Positions 1-6,864 of a stretch of 10,875 nt of DNA are shown one piece after another (positions within the stretch are counted from its first letter, which is position 1; each line of letters opens with the position of its first letter). The stretch comes from an uncultured Selenomonadales bacterium (GTDB taxonomy: Bacteria; Bacillota; Negativicutes; Selenomonadales; Selenomonadaceae), in contig CAMJAZ010000024.1 of assembly GCA_946403735.1 (NCBI GenBank), positions 1 through 10,875 on the forward strand, written 5' to 3'. Position numbers and translations under genes: made by a program. Below the pieces are notes generated by a model. That model did not search any database and had not been told where the DNA came from. It saw only the letters and a list, made by a program, of their open reading frames with translations.

Positions 1-43
1 AATATTTTGAGATTTTTTCGTATTGTTCTTGTGTAAGTTTCAT
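1..43 (-). CDS. IS5-family transposase, N-terminal fragment cut by the window edge
   Basis: Only the first 14 codons are present, reading MKLTQEQYEKISKY from an ATG at 43 and leaving the window on the left. This resembles the usual opening of small IS5-family DDE transposases (M-x-L-T-x-E-Q-Y-x-x-I). That is family recognition from a very short stretch, so it is tentative. Support comes from the 50 bp upstream, which end in what looks like a terminal inverted repeat. No strong SD site is visible before the ATG. Whether the gene is intact, or split into two frames as in several IS5 subgroups, cannot be seen here. Confidence 0.5.
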   Translation of the reverse strand, partial: MKLTQEQYEKISKY

Positions 44-93
44 AAGTTTATTTTACCACTTAATACTGGTTATTGCAATAGTGTGAACACACC
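1..93 (-). mobile_element. Probable end of an IS5-family insertion sequence (partial)
   Basis: Read on the minus strand, the sequence starts at 93 with GGGTGTGTTCACA and leads after about 50 bp into the transposase ATG at 43. A GRG-TGTGTTC-like terminus close to the transposase start is typical of IS5-family elements. The bases immediately outside (94-97) are CTAG, a plausible short target sequence for this family, and they form the first bases of the palindrome at 94-154. The other end of the element and the second target copy lie outside the window, so the boundary is inferred. Confidence 0.45.
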
Positions 94-154
94 CTAGTAG
101 CTAGTAGCCTGTAGCGTGTAAAAATCCTACCAGCTACAGGCTACTAGCTACTAG
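94..154. repeat. Perfect 22-bp inverted repeat (intergenic palindromic element)
   Basis: Arms at 94-115 and 133-154 are exact reverse complements over 22 bases, separated by a 17-base spacer (116-132). Each arm contains tandem CTAGTAG units. There is no run of T after either arm, so this is not a classic terminator. It looks like a member of a dispersed palindromic or MITE-like repeat family. The AT-rich stretch after it (155-181, containing CATTAAGCATTACGCATTCC) resembles the low-complexity tails often found with such repeats. No coding sequence was found in 44-251. Confidence 0.8.
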
Positions 155-181
155 CTCATTAAGCATTACGCATTCCTAATT

Positions 182-228
182 AAAAAAAACTCCTCCGCTA
201 GATTTACTAGACAAGAGGAATTTTTTTT
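182..228 (-). terminator. Rho-independent terminator after the PTS IIA gene
   Basis: On the minus strand an eight-pair stem forms between 215-222 (AATTCCTC) and 188-195 (GAGGAGTT), with one T-G wobble. It is followed by a run of eight T. The loop carries a smaller CTAG/CTAG stem. It lies 24 bases past the stop codon of the PTS IIA gene. Because A-runs and T-runs lie on both sides, it could also work in the plus direction. Confidence 0.8.
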
Positions 229-251
229 ATGGGATTAATCGACGTAGAAAT

Positions 252-764
252 TTATTTTACTTTAACGACAATGTCTGCTTCGTCTTCGCCAGCAATCGCC
301 GCGCCGCTATCAAGAAGAATATCTTTGACAGCTTGCGCTAATTCGCCGTCACCGATAATAGCCGCCGTCTTACCTTTAAGCGCCGCTGAATCAGCTTCAC
401 TCACGGAAATTTCGTCACCAATGCGAATTGTCGGAATGGGTTTATCTTCGACGTGAACGCTACCTTCCATAAGTTCGCCAGCGCCGCCGTCAAATTTGAT
501 GATGATATGACCCAACGTCTTAATGTTGCTGTGGACTTCGCCACCAACTTTGATAATTTTAAATTCACTGTCAGCAACTTTGAGAATATCGCCAGGCTTA
601 ATTACGCCGTCAAGCTGGTTGCCGCTGTGCAGTACGGAAAATTCGCGAAGTTCAGGCAAAACCATTGAATCATCAAACAGCACCATCATTTTCACGACAT
701 TTAAAAACTTCGGCACATCTCCGCCAACGCCTACAATTTTCGTATTGTAATATTTTTTCGCCAT
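252..764 (-). CDS. PTS glucitol/sorbitol-type IIA protein with a C-terminal extension
   Basis: This 170-residue protein has residues 1-120 that match the glucitol/sorbitol IIA family of the phosphotransferase system, a cytoplasmic domain that takes phosphate from HPr and passes it to the IIB domain of a sugar transporter. Visible family signatures are VLFDD (28-32), EFSVLH with the likely phosphorylated His46, IKPGD (55-59), TLGHIIIKFDG (83-93) and the VEDKPIPTIRIGD region (105-117). Typical members end near residue 120; here about 47 residues follow, including GKTAAIIGDGELAQAV, which looks like a Rossmann-type glycine loop. The start at 764 is chosen because GGGAGGGG stands 5 bases before that ATG; a longer reading frame would need a TTG at 800 without an SD site. 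No IIB, IIC or sorbitol-6-phosphate dehydrogenase gene is nearby, so the sugar and partner are unknown. It appears to be transcribed alone from the promoter at 830-858. Confidence 0.87.
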   Translation of the reverse strand: MAKKYYNTKIVGVGGDVPKFLNVVKMMVLFDDSMVLPELREFSVLHSGNQLDGVIKPGDILKVADSEFKIIKVGGEVHSNIKTLGHIIIKFDGGAGELMEGSVHVEDKPIPTIRIGDEISVSEADSAALKGKTAAIIGDGELAQAVKDILLDSGAAIAGEDEADIVVKVK

Positions 765-829
765 CAGTACCCCTCCCAAAATATTCAGAAATTTTTTCAA
801 CTTTTAATTTAAATTCGTCAAGCTGATAA

Positions 830-858
830 TTTATCCTGCCGCTTAAATTATTTGTCAA
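830..858 (-). promoter_or_regulatory. Sigma-70-type promoter for the PTS IIA gene
   Basis: On the minus strand a perfect TTGACA -35 box (858-853) is followed by a 17-base spacer and GATAAA (835-830) as the -10 box. Transcription would start near 823, giving a leader of about 60 bases before the ATG at 764. It sits just past the stop codon of the upstream fusion gene, so the PTS gene need not depend on read-through from proS. Confidence 0.5.
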
Positions 859-866
859 AAAATTTT

Positions 867-3296
867 TTATCCCTTAAAATTTAACACGGCTTTAGAATAC
901 ATCTGCACGCCTTTGGTAGCATTCGGATGAATAAAATCTACAAGATATTCTGAATGCGGATAGTTATTCAAAACTTTTTTTATGTAGGGATTAGCATTGA
1001 TGAAAGTATCACGATTTATATTGCAGAAAAATTTTAAAGCTTGAGTGTACTTTTCATTCATTGTCATTTTGAGTTGATAAGGGAGCGCACTATTTTTGTC
1101 GCCGTCAGTTGAAGTCCAAGGCGCTATGAAAACAAATTTTGCGTTGGGCTGATTCATTGAAATTGACGTCCGCAAAATTTGAAGGCTACGAATATATTCT
1201 TCTTCCGTCATCGCACAAATATTTTCATTGCGGTAACGTACATCATTTGTACCTATTGCAATTACAAAAAGATCCGCCTTGACTTGAGAAATGAATTTTA
1301 AATTATTTGGATGAATCAGCATTTTTGTAGTTGCACCGCCGACAGAAATATTTATTACTTGACCTTTTATCAGCGATTCAAGTGGTTCGTACCAAGAAAC
1401 GCCGCCGTTGGATGTGCCATGAGTTAGAGAGTCGCCGATAAAGCAAACATCATTAGCCGCCTTCAAACATTGGAAAAATTTTCCATTCATAATATTTTCG
1501 TCAATTTGGATTGATTCAGATTTTTTACGCTGAAATCCGTTTTCGTCGAAATAGTAGCGCGGCTGAATTAAATTTTTATCAATTTCTGAACCAAGCATAA
1601 TTTTTGTTACGTGTTTCAAAACGTCGTTGACGTGTTTCATTTCATAAGTGCTTATTTCCCGTGCAAGTTTTTCATTCGTGACAATATCATAAATTGGTAG
1701 CGCTCTATAATTACCTGCCAAAGGTGACTGTGTCCACATCGGAATAATGGCGCCGCCTAAAATTTTTTTAGTCTTACGGTCGATATAAACTTCTACCATA
1801 GCGCTTGCATCACCGTCATATTTTTGAAAGACGTTTGCATAATTGCCTGGCGAATAAAGATTAAAAGTTCGACGCCCCTTATAATCTTGAATTTTGACTG
1901 GTTGAACGGAGTGCGTATGATCGCCTAAAATTATATCTGCGCCATAATCAAGAAAAATATCTCGCCACACACGCTGAAAGTTATTGGGATTATCTTCAAA
2001 TTGCGTACCCCAATGCGGCAAAACAATTATAAAATCTGGATTATAACTTTTCGCCAGTTCAAAATCTTTTCTAACGTATTCTTTGGCAATATTAAAATTA
2101 GCGTGATTGGGATCTGGAATTATCGAAGTAAGGTAAGAAAATTCCTCCGACATTAACTGTTCTGTAGTATGATAATTTGAGCCGTAAGTATAAGAGAGTA
2201 TGGCAAATTTTATACCGTCTCTTTTAACAATTTTTACACGTTGATTATTTTTTGATTCTTCGTCTAAATAACTTCCAATATGGTCTAAATTTTTTTCATC
2301 CAAAATTTTAATAGTTCTTTTCGCGCCTTCTACGCCCATATCCAAAATATGATTATTGGCATTTGTCACGAGATTAAAGCCAGCATTTTTTACGGCATCA
2401 ACAAATTCATCAGGAAAGTTAAGGTACAAATATTTTCCGTCGTCACAATTACTTTGAGAATAAAGCTTAGCTGTACCACCGCAAGATCCTTCAAATACAC
2501 CGATTGAAAAATCAGCGTCTGAAATATATTTTCGCGTGTACTCAAATATATTTTCAAAGTTATATTTGCCGTCTTTGTAAGCTCGTTTAACTTGATCTTC
2601 CAGCAAGATTAAATCGCCGCAAAATAAAATTCGGAAGGCGTTTTCATAATTCGATTGTGAAACTGAATCCATTACGCGAAATAAAGTTGAACCATTCACA
2701 TTTGCTTGATTGTTATCTGAAGTTTTAGGATAATCATTTATTGAAATGAATCTGTTGTCTAAAGGTTGATCGCTTTTTATAACCGAAGGCGCACCTTGAA
2801 TAACCGTGCAATTATCTGGAACATCTCTGTTGACAAAACAACCAGCACCGATGCGAACTTTATTTCCAATTTTAACGTTTCCGATTATTTCCGCACCAGC
2901 GCCGATGTAAACGTTGTCGCCGATAGTAGGAGCGCCGCCGCTTTTGCTATTTGGCAAAGTGTTACTGCCTATAGTGACGTTTTGAAATATTACGCAATTT
3001 TTTCCAATCTTGGCTTGAAGAGATATAAAAATCCCGTGAAATCCATGAGGAGAGTTAAATTTATTTATATCTTTTTGGACAGGTATGCTTGAACCGAAAT
3101 AGTCGTTTATAATTTTGCATTTGGCTAAACATTTCTGACGTTCCAATTCAGATTGTGTGGAGAAAACTTTTGCGAAGGAATCCCAAAATATCGCTAACAG
3201 TTCACCTTCATCGTTTAATGAAGAGATTAATTTAACTTCTTCGATATTTTGAATGGAATCGATATGCTGAATAAGCTTTTTTGTGTTCAGAAACAT
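867..3296 (-). CDS. Three-domain fusion: hexapeptide acetyltransferase - CapA-like metallophosphatase - SGNH hydrolase
   Basis: An 809-residue protein joins three recognisable domains. Residues about 82-175 form a left-handed beta-helix acetyltransferase of the serine/polysaccharide O-acetyltransferase type: imperfect hexapeptides (IGKNCVIFQNVTIG, PTIGDNVYIGAGAEIIGNV, IGAGCFVNRDVP), with His84 or His87 as candidate catalytic base. Residues about 221-520 match the CapA/PGA_cap calcineurin-like family: FCGDLIL (Asp228), FEG (Glu269), NANNH (His316), LPHWG (His428) and GDHTH (His460, His462), so the metal ligands seem kept. Residues about 617-809 form an SGNH/GDSL hydrolase: GDS (Ser623), GG (653-654), GTND (Asn684) and DFIH (Asp787, His790). 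No signal peptide or membrane segment is apparent, so I infer a cytoplasmic enzyme. An AGAGG site lies 7-8 bases before the ATG. The gene starts 24 bp after proS and probably shares its transcript. The substrate is unknown; adding and removing acyl groups on a cell-surface or peptide-like polymer is a guess. Confidence 0.9.
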   Translation of the reverse strand: MFLNTKKLIQHIDSIQNIEEVKLISSLNDEGELLAIFWDSFAKVFSTQSELERQKCLAKCKIINDYFGSSIPVQKDINKFNSPHGFHGIFISLQAKIGKNCVIFQNVTIGSNTLPNSKSGGAPTIGDNVYIGAGAEIIGNVKIGNKVRIGAGCFVNRDVPDNCTVIQGAPSVIKSDQPLDNRFISINDYPKTSDNNQANVNGSTLFRVMDSVSQSNYENAFRILFCGDLILLEDQVKRAYKDGKYNFENIFEYTRKYISDADFSIGVFEGSCGGTAKLYSQSNCDDGKYLYLNFPDEFVDAVKNAGFNLVTNANNHILDMGVEGAKRTIKILDEKNLDHIGSYLDEESKNNQRVKIVKRDGIKFAILSYTYGSNYHTTEQLMSEEFSYLTSIIPDPNHANFNIAKEYVRKDFELAKSYNPDFIIVLPHWGTQFEDNPNNFQRVWRDIFLDYGADIILGDHTHSVQPVKIQDYKGRRTFNLYSPGNYANVFQKYDGDASAMVEVYIDRKTKKILGGAIIPMWTQSPLAGNYRALPIYDIVTNEKLAREISTYEMKHVNDVLKHVTKIMLGSEIDKNLIQPRYYFDENGFQRKKSESIQIDENIMNGKFFQCLKAANDVCFIGDSLTHGTSNGGVSWYEPLESLIKGQVINISVGGATTKMLIHPNNLKFISQVKADLFVIAIGTNDVRYRNENICAMTEEEYIRSLQILRTSISMNQPNAKFVFIAPWTSTDGDKNSALPYQLKMTMNEKYTQALKFFCNINRDTFINANPYIKKVLNNYPHSEYLVDFIHPNATKGVQMYSKAVLNFKG

Positions 3297-3320
3297 AAAT
3301 TAAACCTCTAAACAAAATGG

Positions 3321-5033
3321 CTATAAATTTTTCAAAAGGTTGCTAATCTCATCAACACAATCTGCGCGAGGGAAGTTGAAAATTTCGCCGCTCTTACGAA
3401 CTTTCACTTCAACAGAATTATTTTCCACTGTCTTGGGACTGACCGTCACGCGAATAGGATAGCCGATTAAGTCACAATCTTTGAACTTGACACCAGCGCG
3501 TTCCTTTCTATCGTCAAGCAGTACATCGACGCCTAAATTTTTTAATTCACTGTAAAGTTTTTCAGCGTAATCCAACTGCGCGGCATCTTTCACGTTGACG
3601 ACGGCTATAACAACTTCAAAAGGCGCAATGGCTCGCGTCCAAATAATTCCGTCTTTATCGTTATTCTGTTCAATCGCCGCCGCCATTGTACGACCGACAC
3701 CTATTCCGTAACAGCCCATTTCAAAAAATTTTTCCTTGCCATTTTCATCAAGGAAAGTTACGTTAAGCGCCTTACTGTATTTATTGCCGAGCGTGAAGAC
3801 TTGCCCGACTTCAATTCCGCGCGTCATCTTCAAACTTTTTCCGCAATGTGGACAGGGATCGCCAGCTTGAACCATACGAATATCCGCCACAATAATTTTT
3901 TCCGCGTCGAAGTCACGTTTAGGATTGACGTTGATAAAATGCGCGTCGACTTCATTAGCACCAGCAACGGCGTTGTACATTTCCATAACCGTCGCGTCGA
4001 CAATGATAGTTGCTCCGTCTTTCAAGCCGATAGGTGACATAAAGCCAGCACTGCCGCCGACTGCGTTAATAGCTGATTCTTCCGCCATATGAAGATGTAA
4101 AGCGTTGGACACGTTCAAAACTTTAATTTCATTGACTTCGTGGTCGCCGCGTACAAAGGCTAAAATTAATCTGCCGTCGTCATCTTGGAAGGCAACGGCT
4201 TTAATCGTCTTTTCAATCGGTATGTTGAGAAAATTTTTTACCATTTCGATTGTGTGACAATTTGGCGTAGAAACTTTTTCAAGCGTTTTCATTTCTTCGA
4301 CAGCCGCGCAGATAACTTTCAATTCGGCTTTTTCGTCACTTGCCGCGTAGTCGCAATTTTCACAGTAGGCAATGGAAGATTCGCCGCTTGGTGCAAGTAC
4401 GGTAAATTCGTGGGAATGACCGCCACCAATAGCGCCGTTATCAGCCTCAACTGCGCGGAACTTCAAGCCGCACCGCGTGAAAATTTTACTGTAGGCGTCG
4501 TACATTTTGTCGTAGGAAATGTTCATACCGTCAACGTCTTTGTCGAAGGAATATAAATCTTTCATGACAAATTCACGGCTACGCATAAGTCCAAAACGTG
4601 GGCGAATTTCATCGCGATATTTATTTTGTATTTGGTAAAGCATAAGCGGCAGTTGCTTATAAGAATTGACTTCACCGCGAATAAGTGACGTTACCATTTC
4701 TTCATGCGTTGGACCTAAACAAAATTCCCTACCGTGACGATCTTTCAATCTCATCATTTCATCGCCGTACACTGCCCAACGTCCTGACTCTTTCCAAATT
4801 TCAGCAGGTTGAGTAATCGGCATCATCACTTCTTGACCGCCTTTAGCGTCCATTTCTTCACGAATTATTTGTGAAATTTTTTTCATTACGCGCCAGCCCA
4901 ACGGTAAGTATGAATACATTCCGCCAGCAGATTTTCTGATTAAACCTGCGCGGAGCATAAGTTTATGGCTTGTCAATTCAGCTTCGGCGGGTACTTCGCG
5001 AAGTGTCGGCGCGTAAAGTTCAGTTGCTTTCAT
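3321..5033 (-). CDS. proS: Prolyl-tRNA synthetase (bacterial type)
   Basis: ProS charges tRNA-Pro with proline in the cytoplasm. At 570 residues it has the usual length of the bacterial form with an inserted editing domain. The class II core is clear: GPTHEE (107-112) and the motif 2 region FRDEIRP-like YRDEIRPRFGLMRSREFVMKD (139-159, described by its key residues Arg140, Glu142, Arg151, Glu154). Motif 3 is GIGVGRT (443-449). The editing (INS) insertion spans roughly 224-400, and the C-terminal anticodon-binding domain about 470-570 contains LLDDRKERAGVKFKD. A GAGGTGA site lies 4-5 bases before the ATG at 5033. No T-box leader was recognised in the 127 bp upstream. The three-domain fusion gene follows after 24 bp. 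Confidence 0.98.
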   Translation of the reverse strand: MKATELYAPTLREVPAEAELTSHKLMLRAGLIRKSAGGMYSYLPLGWRVMKKISQIIREEMDAKGGQEVMMPITQPAEIWKESGRWAVYGDEMMRLKDRHGREFCLGPTHEEMVTSLIRGEVNSYKQLPLMLYQIQNKYRDEIRPRFGLMRSREFVMKDLYSFDKDVDGMNISYDKMYDAYSKIFTRCGLKFRAVEADNGAIGGGHSHEFTVLAPSGESSIAYCENCDYAASDEKAELKVICAAVEEMKTLEKVSTPNCHTIEMVKNFLNIPIEKTIKAVAFQDDDGRLILAFVRGDHEVNEIKVLNVSNALHLHMAEESAINAVGGSAGFMSPIGLKDGATIIVDATVMEMYNAVAGANEVDAHFINVNPKRDFDAEKIIVADIRMVQAGDPCPHCGKSLKMTRGIEVGQVFTLGNKYSKALNVTFLDENGKEKFFEMGCYGIGVGRTMAAAIEQNNDKDGIIWTRAIAPFEVVIAVVNVKDAAQLDYAEKLYSELKNLGVDVLLDDRKERAGVKFKDCDLIGYPIRVTVSPKTVENNSVEVKVRKSGEIFNFPRADCVDEISNLLKNL

Positions 5034-5073
5034 TAGTTCACCTCAAATTTTATTACATTAAAACTTTATATTT

Positions 5074-5105
5074 TTTAGTAAACTACTTTTCTTTTGGCGC
5101 AAAAG
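5074..5105 (-). repeat. 32-nt dispersed repeat, copy 1 (inverted relative to copy 2)
   Basis: The reverse complement of this stretch matches 8289-8320 at 31 of 32 positions. The repeat includes a small hairpin, CTTTTG-GCG-CAAAAG (5091-5105), followed by AAAAGTAGTTTA-like sequence. It sits between leuD and proS. The match stops sharply at both ends, so the repeat unit itself is short. Confidence 0.75.
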
Positions 5106-5115
5106 AAATTTACGC

Positions 5116-5137
5116 GGGCGGGCATCCTTGCACGCCC
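5116..5137. repeat. GC-rich hairpin between leuD and proS
   Basis: Minus-strand arms GGGCGTGC and GCCCGCCC pair over eight positions with one mismatch, around a six-base loop. In this otherwise AT-rich gap it is the strongest structure. There is no T-run after it on the minus strand and only TCTTTT after it on the plus strand, so it is not a textbook terminator. It may still slow polymerase or protect the 3' end of the leuC-leuD transcript. Confidence 0.5.
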
Positions 5138-5160
5138 TCTTTTCATTAATACGAAATTTT

Positions 5161-5661
5161 CTAACAATCTAACTTTCCATGTTCTTTGATATAGTTTACT
5201 AAGCCGCCAGCATTAGCAATTCCCTGTACGAAAGGCGGCAATGGGTGAGCGTGGAAAGTGTCGCCAGTCGTCAAATTTTCAATCGTGCCGTTATCAGTAT
5301 CGACGCGCAAAACGTCATTAGCATGAATTTTTTCTACGGCGTCGCCAATTTCCAACAGCGGCAGACCAATATTAATTCCGTTGCGATAAAAAATTCTTGC
5401 AAAACTAGCCGCCACGACAATTTTAATTCCCGACGCTTTAATTGCTACTGGCGCATGTTCACGGCTTGAACCGCAACCAAAATTTTTTCCGCCAACCATA
5501 ATTTCACCGTCTTTAACCTGCGCGGCAAAATTTTTGTCAATATCTTCCATACAATGTTTAGCAAGTTCCGCAGGCTCGAACGTGTTCAAATATCGCGCGG
5601 GGATTATAACGTCCGTGTCGATATTGTCGCCGTAACGCCAAACTTTTCCTTCAACTTTCAT
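5161..5661 (-). CDS. leuD: 3-isopropylmalate dehydratase, small subunit
   Basis: LeuD is the swivelling small subunit that completes the active site of isopropylmalate isomerase, which converts 2-isopropylmalate to 3-isopropylmalate in leucine synthesis. The 166-residue length fits the short archaeal/anaerobe type. Landmarks are YGDNIDTDVIIPARYL (10-25), the conserved substrate loop FGCGSSREHAP (61-71) with the key Ser and Arg residues, and the RNGINIGLP segment (93-101). An AAGGAAA site stands about 7 bases before the ATG. The gene is the last of the leuC - DUF362 - leuD unit, 22 bp after the DUF362 gene. A related substrate such as citramalate or homoaconitate cannot be excluded from sequence alone. 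Confidence 0.97.
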   Translation of the reverse strand: MKVEGKVWRYGDNIDTDVIIPARYLNTFEPAELAKHCMEDIDKNFAAQVKDGEIMVGGKNFGCGSSREHAPVAIKASGIKIVVAASFARIFYRNGINIGLPLLEIGDAVEKIHANDVLRVDTDNGTIENLTTGDTFHAHPLPPFVQGIANAGGLVNYIKEHGKLDC

Positions 5662-5683
5662 TTAAAATTTCCTTTCGGTATTT

Positions 5684-6808
5684 TTATTTCATCGTGATAA
5701 GTTCGTATTCACGAGTACCAAGACCGATTTTTTCGGCGTGTTCCAAAGTTTCCTTCCAATGAACATTTGGATTGCTATCCAATAAATGGTCGTGATGATG
5801 TTCCCAATTTGGTTTTGCAAGATTTTCGCCAAGCTGACTATTTGGGAACGGCGTTTGCTTTTGCGCCATATCAACGCAAGCTTGATCAATCGCAACTGGG
5901 TCAAATGATGCAAACATTCCAATGTTAGGCAAAATTGGCGCGTCATTTTCGCCGTGACAATCGCAGTTGGGCGAAATATCCATTGCCATGTTGATGTGGA
6001 AACAAGGTCTATCTTGACAAACAGCCTGCGCGTATTCAGCCATTTTTCTATCGAGAATGTCTCCAGCGTCCCATTGTTCATTTGAAATTGCGTCGAAGGC
6101 ACAAGCGCCAATACAACGTCCGCAACCTTTGCAAATATTTTTGTCAATGTGAGCTTTTCCGCCTTCATAAGTGATAGCGCCACTGCCGCATTCTTTAGCA
6201 CAACGACGGCAACCACGACAAAGTTCCTCATTGACTACAACTTTACCAGAAGAATGTTGCTCCATTTTTCCTGCACGTGAACCGCAACCCATACCGATAT
6301 TTTTTATTGCGCCGCCGAATCCTGTCATTTCGTGACCTTTAAAATGCGCCAAGCTGATGAAAATATCTGCGTCCATAATCGCACGACCAATTTTCGCCGT
6401 CTTGATAACTTCGCCATTTTTCACAGGAACTTCAGCTTCATCAGTGCCGCGTAAGCCGTCGCCGATAATAATTTGACAGCCTGTAGTTGTCGTATTAAAG
6501 CCGTTGAAATTTGCGCAGTCCATATGTTCAAGCGCATGTTTTCTGCTACCAGGATAAAGCGTGTTGCAATCCGTAATGAAAGGATAGCCGCCCTGTTCCC
6601 TGACAAGATCGGCAATGACTTTGACGTACTGCGGACGAATGAACGCCAAATTGCCAAGTTCGCCGAAGTGCATTTTAATTGCCACGAATTTTCCATTCAT
6701 GTCAATGTTTTTAATGCCAGCTTTAATGCAAAGATTTTTCAACTTAGTCAGAAGACTTGTCCCGACTTTAACGCGAAAATCTGTAAAATAAACTTTTGAC
6801 TTTTCCAT
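5684..6808 (-). CDS. DUF362 protein with two 4Fe-4S ferredoxin clusters
   Basis: This 374-residue protein belongs to the DUF362 family: IKMHFGELGN (44-53), FITDCNTLYPGSRKHA (77-92), HFKGHEMTGFGGAIKN (155-170) and MGCGSRAGKMEQH (173-185) are strong family blocks. A double ferredoxin module is inserted at about 195-240, with C-x2-C-x2-C-x3-C motifs at Cys197/200/203/207 and Cys226/229/232/236. A further NCDCHGENDAPI stretch (281-292) follows. The role of DUF362 is not established; an electron-transfer or iron-sulfur function is inferred from the cysteines. No signal peptide is visible. An AGGGGAG site lies 9 bases before the ATG. It lies 56 bp after leuC and 22 bp before leuD, in the same orientation, so it should be co-transcribed with both subunits of an iron-sulfur dehydratase. 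Confidence 0.93.
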   Translation of the reverse strand: MEKSKVYFTDFRVKVGTSLLTKLKNLCIKAGIKNIDMNGKFVAIKMHFGELGNLAFIRPQYVKVIADLVREQGGYPFITDCNTLYPGSRKHALEHMDCANFNGFNTTTTGCQIIIGDGLRGTDEAEVPVKNGEVIKTAKIGRAIMDADIFISLAHFKGHEMTGFGGAIKNIGMGCGSRAGKMEQHSSGKVVVNEELCRGCRRCAKECGSGAITYEGGKAHIDKNICKGCGRCIGACAFDAISNEQWDAGDILDRKMAEYAQAVCQDRPCFHINMAMDISPNCDCHGENDAPILPNIGMFASFDPVAIDQACVDMAQKQTPFPNSQLGENLAKPNWEHHHDHLLDSNPNVHWKETLEHAEKIGLGTREYELITMK

Positions 6809-6864
6809 TATGAAACGCTCCCCTAAAATTTTTTTATATAATTTAAATTTAATAATCTAAAGTT

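Noticed and set aside
94..154. CRISPR array, because of the repeated CTAGTAG units
   Set aside because: There is a single inverted pair, no regularly spaced direct repeats, and no cas gene nearby.
765..800. Start of the PTS IIA gene at a TTG at 800
   Set aside because: A very strong SD site precedes the ATG at 764, which also fits the usual N-terminus of the family.
673..858. 61-codon minus-strand frame between the fusion gene and the PTS gene
   Set aside because: It needs a TTG start that is itself the -35 box, overlaps the PTS gene in another frame and has no SD site or recognisable protein features.
2766..3092. 108-codon plus-strand frame inside the fusion gene
   Set aside because: It lies antisense to the clearly conserved acetyltransferase domain and resembles no family.
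5034..5160. T-box or other tRNA-sensing leader before proS
   Set aside because: The gap is only 127 bases, mostly taken up by repeats, with no T-box-like sequence or terminator/antiterminator pair.
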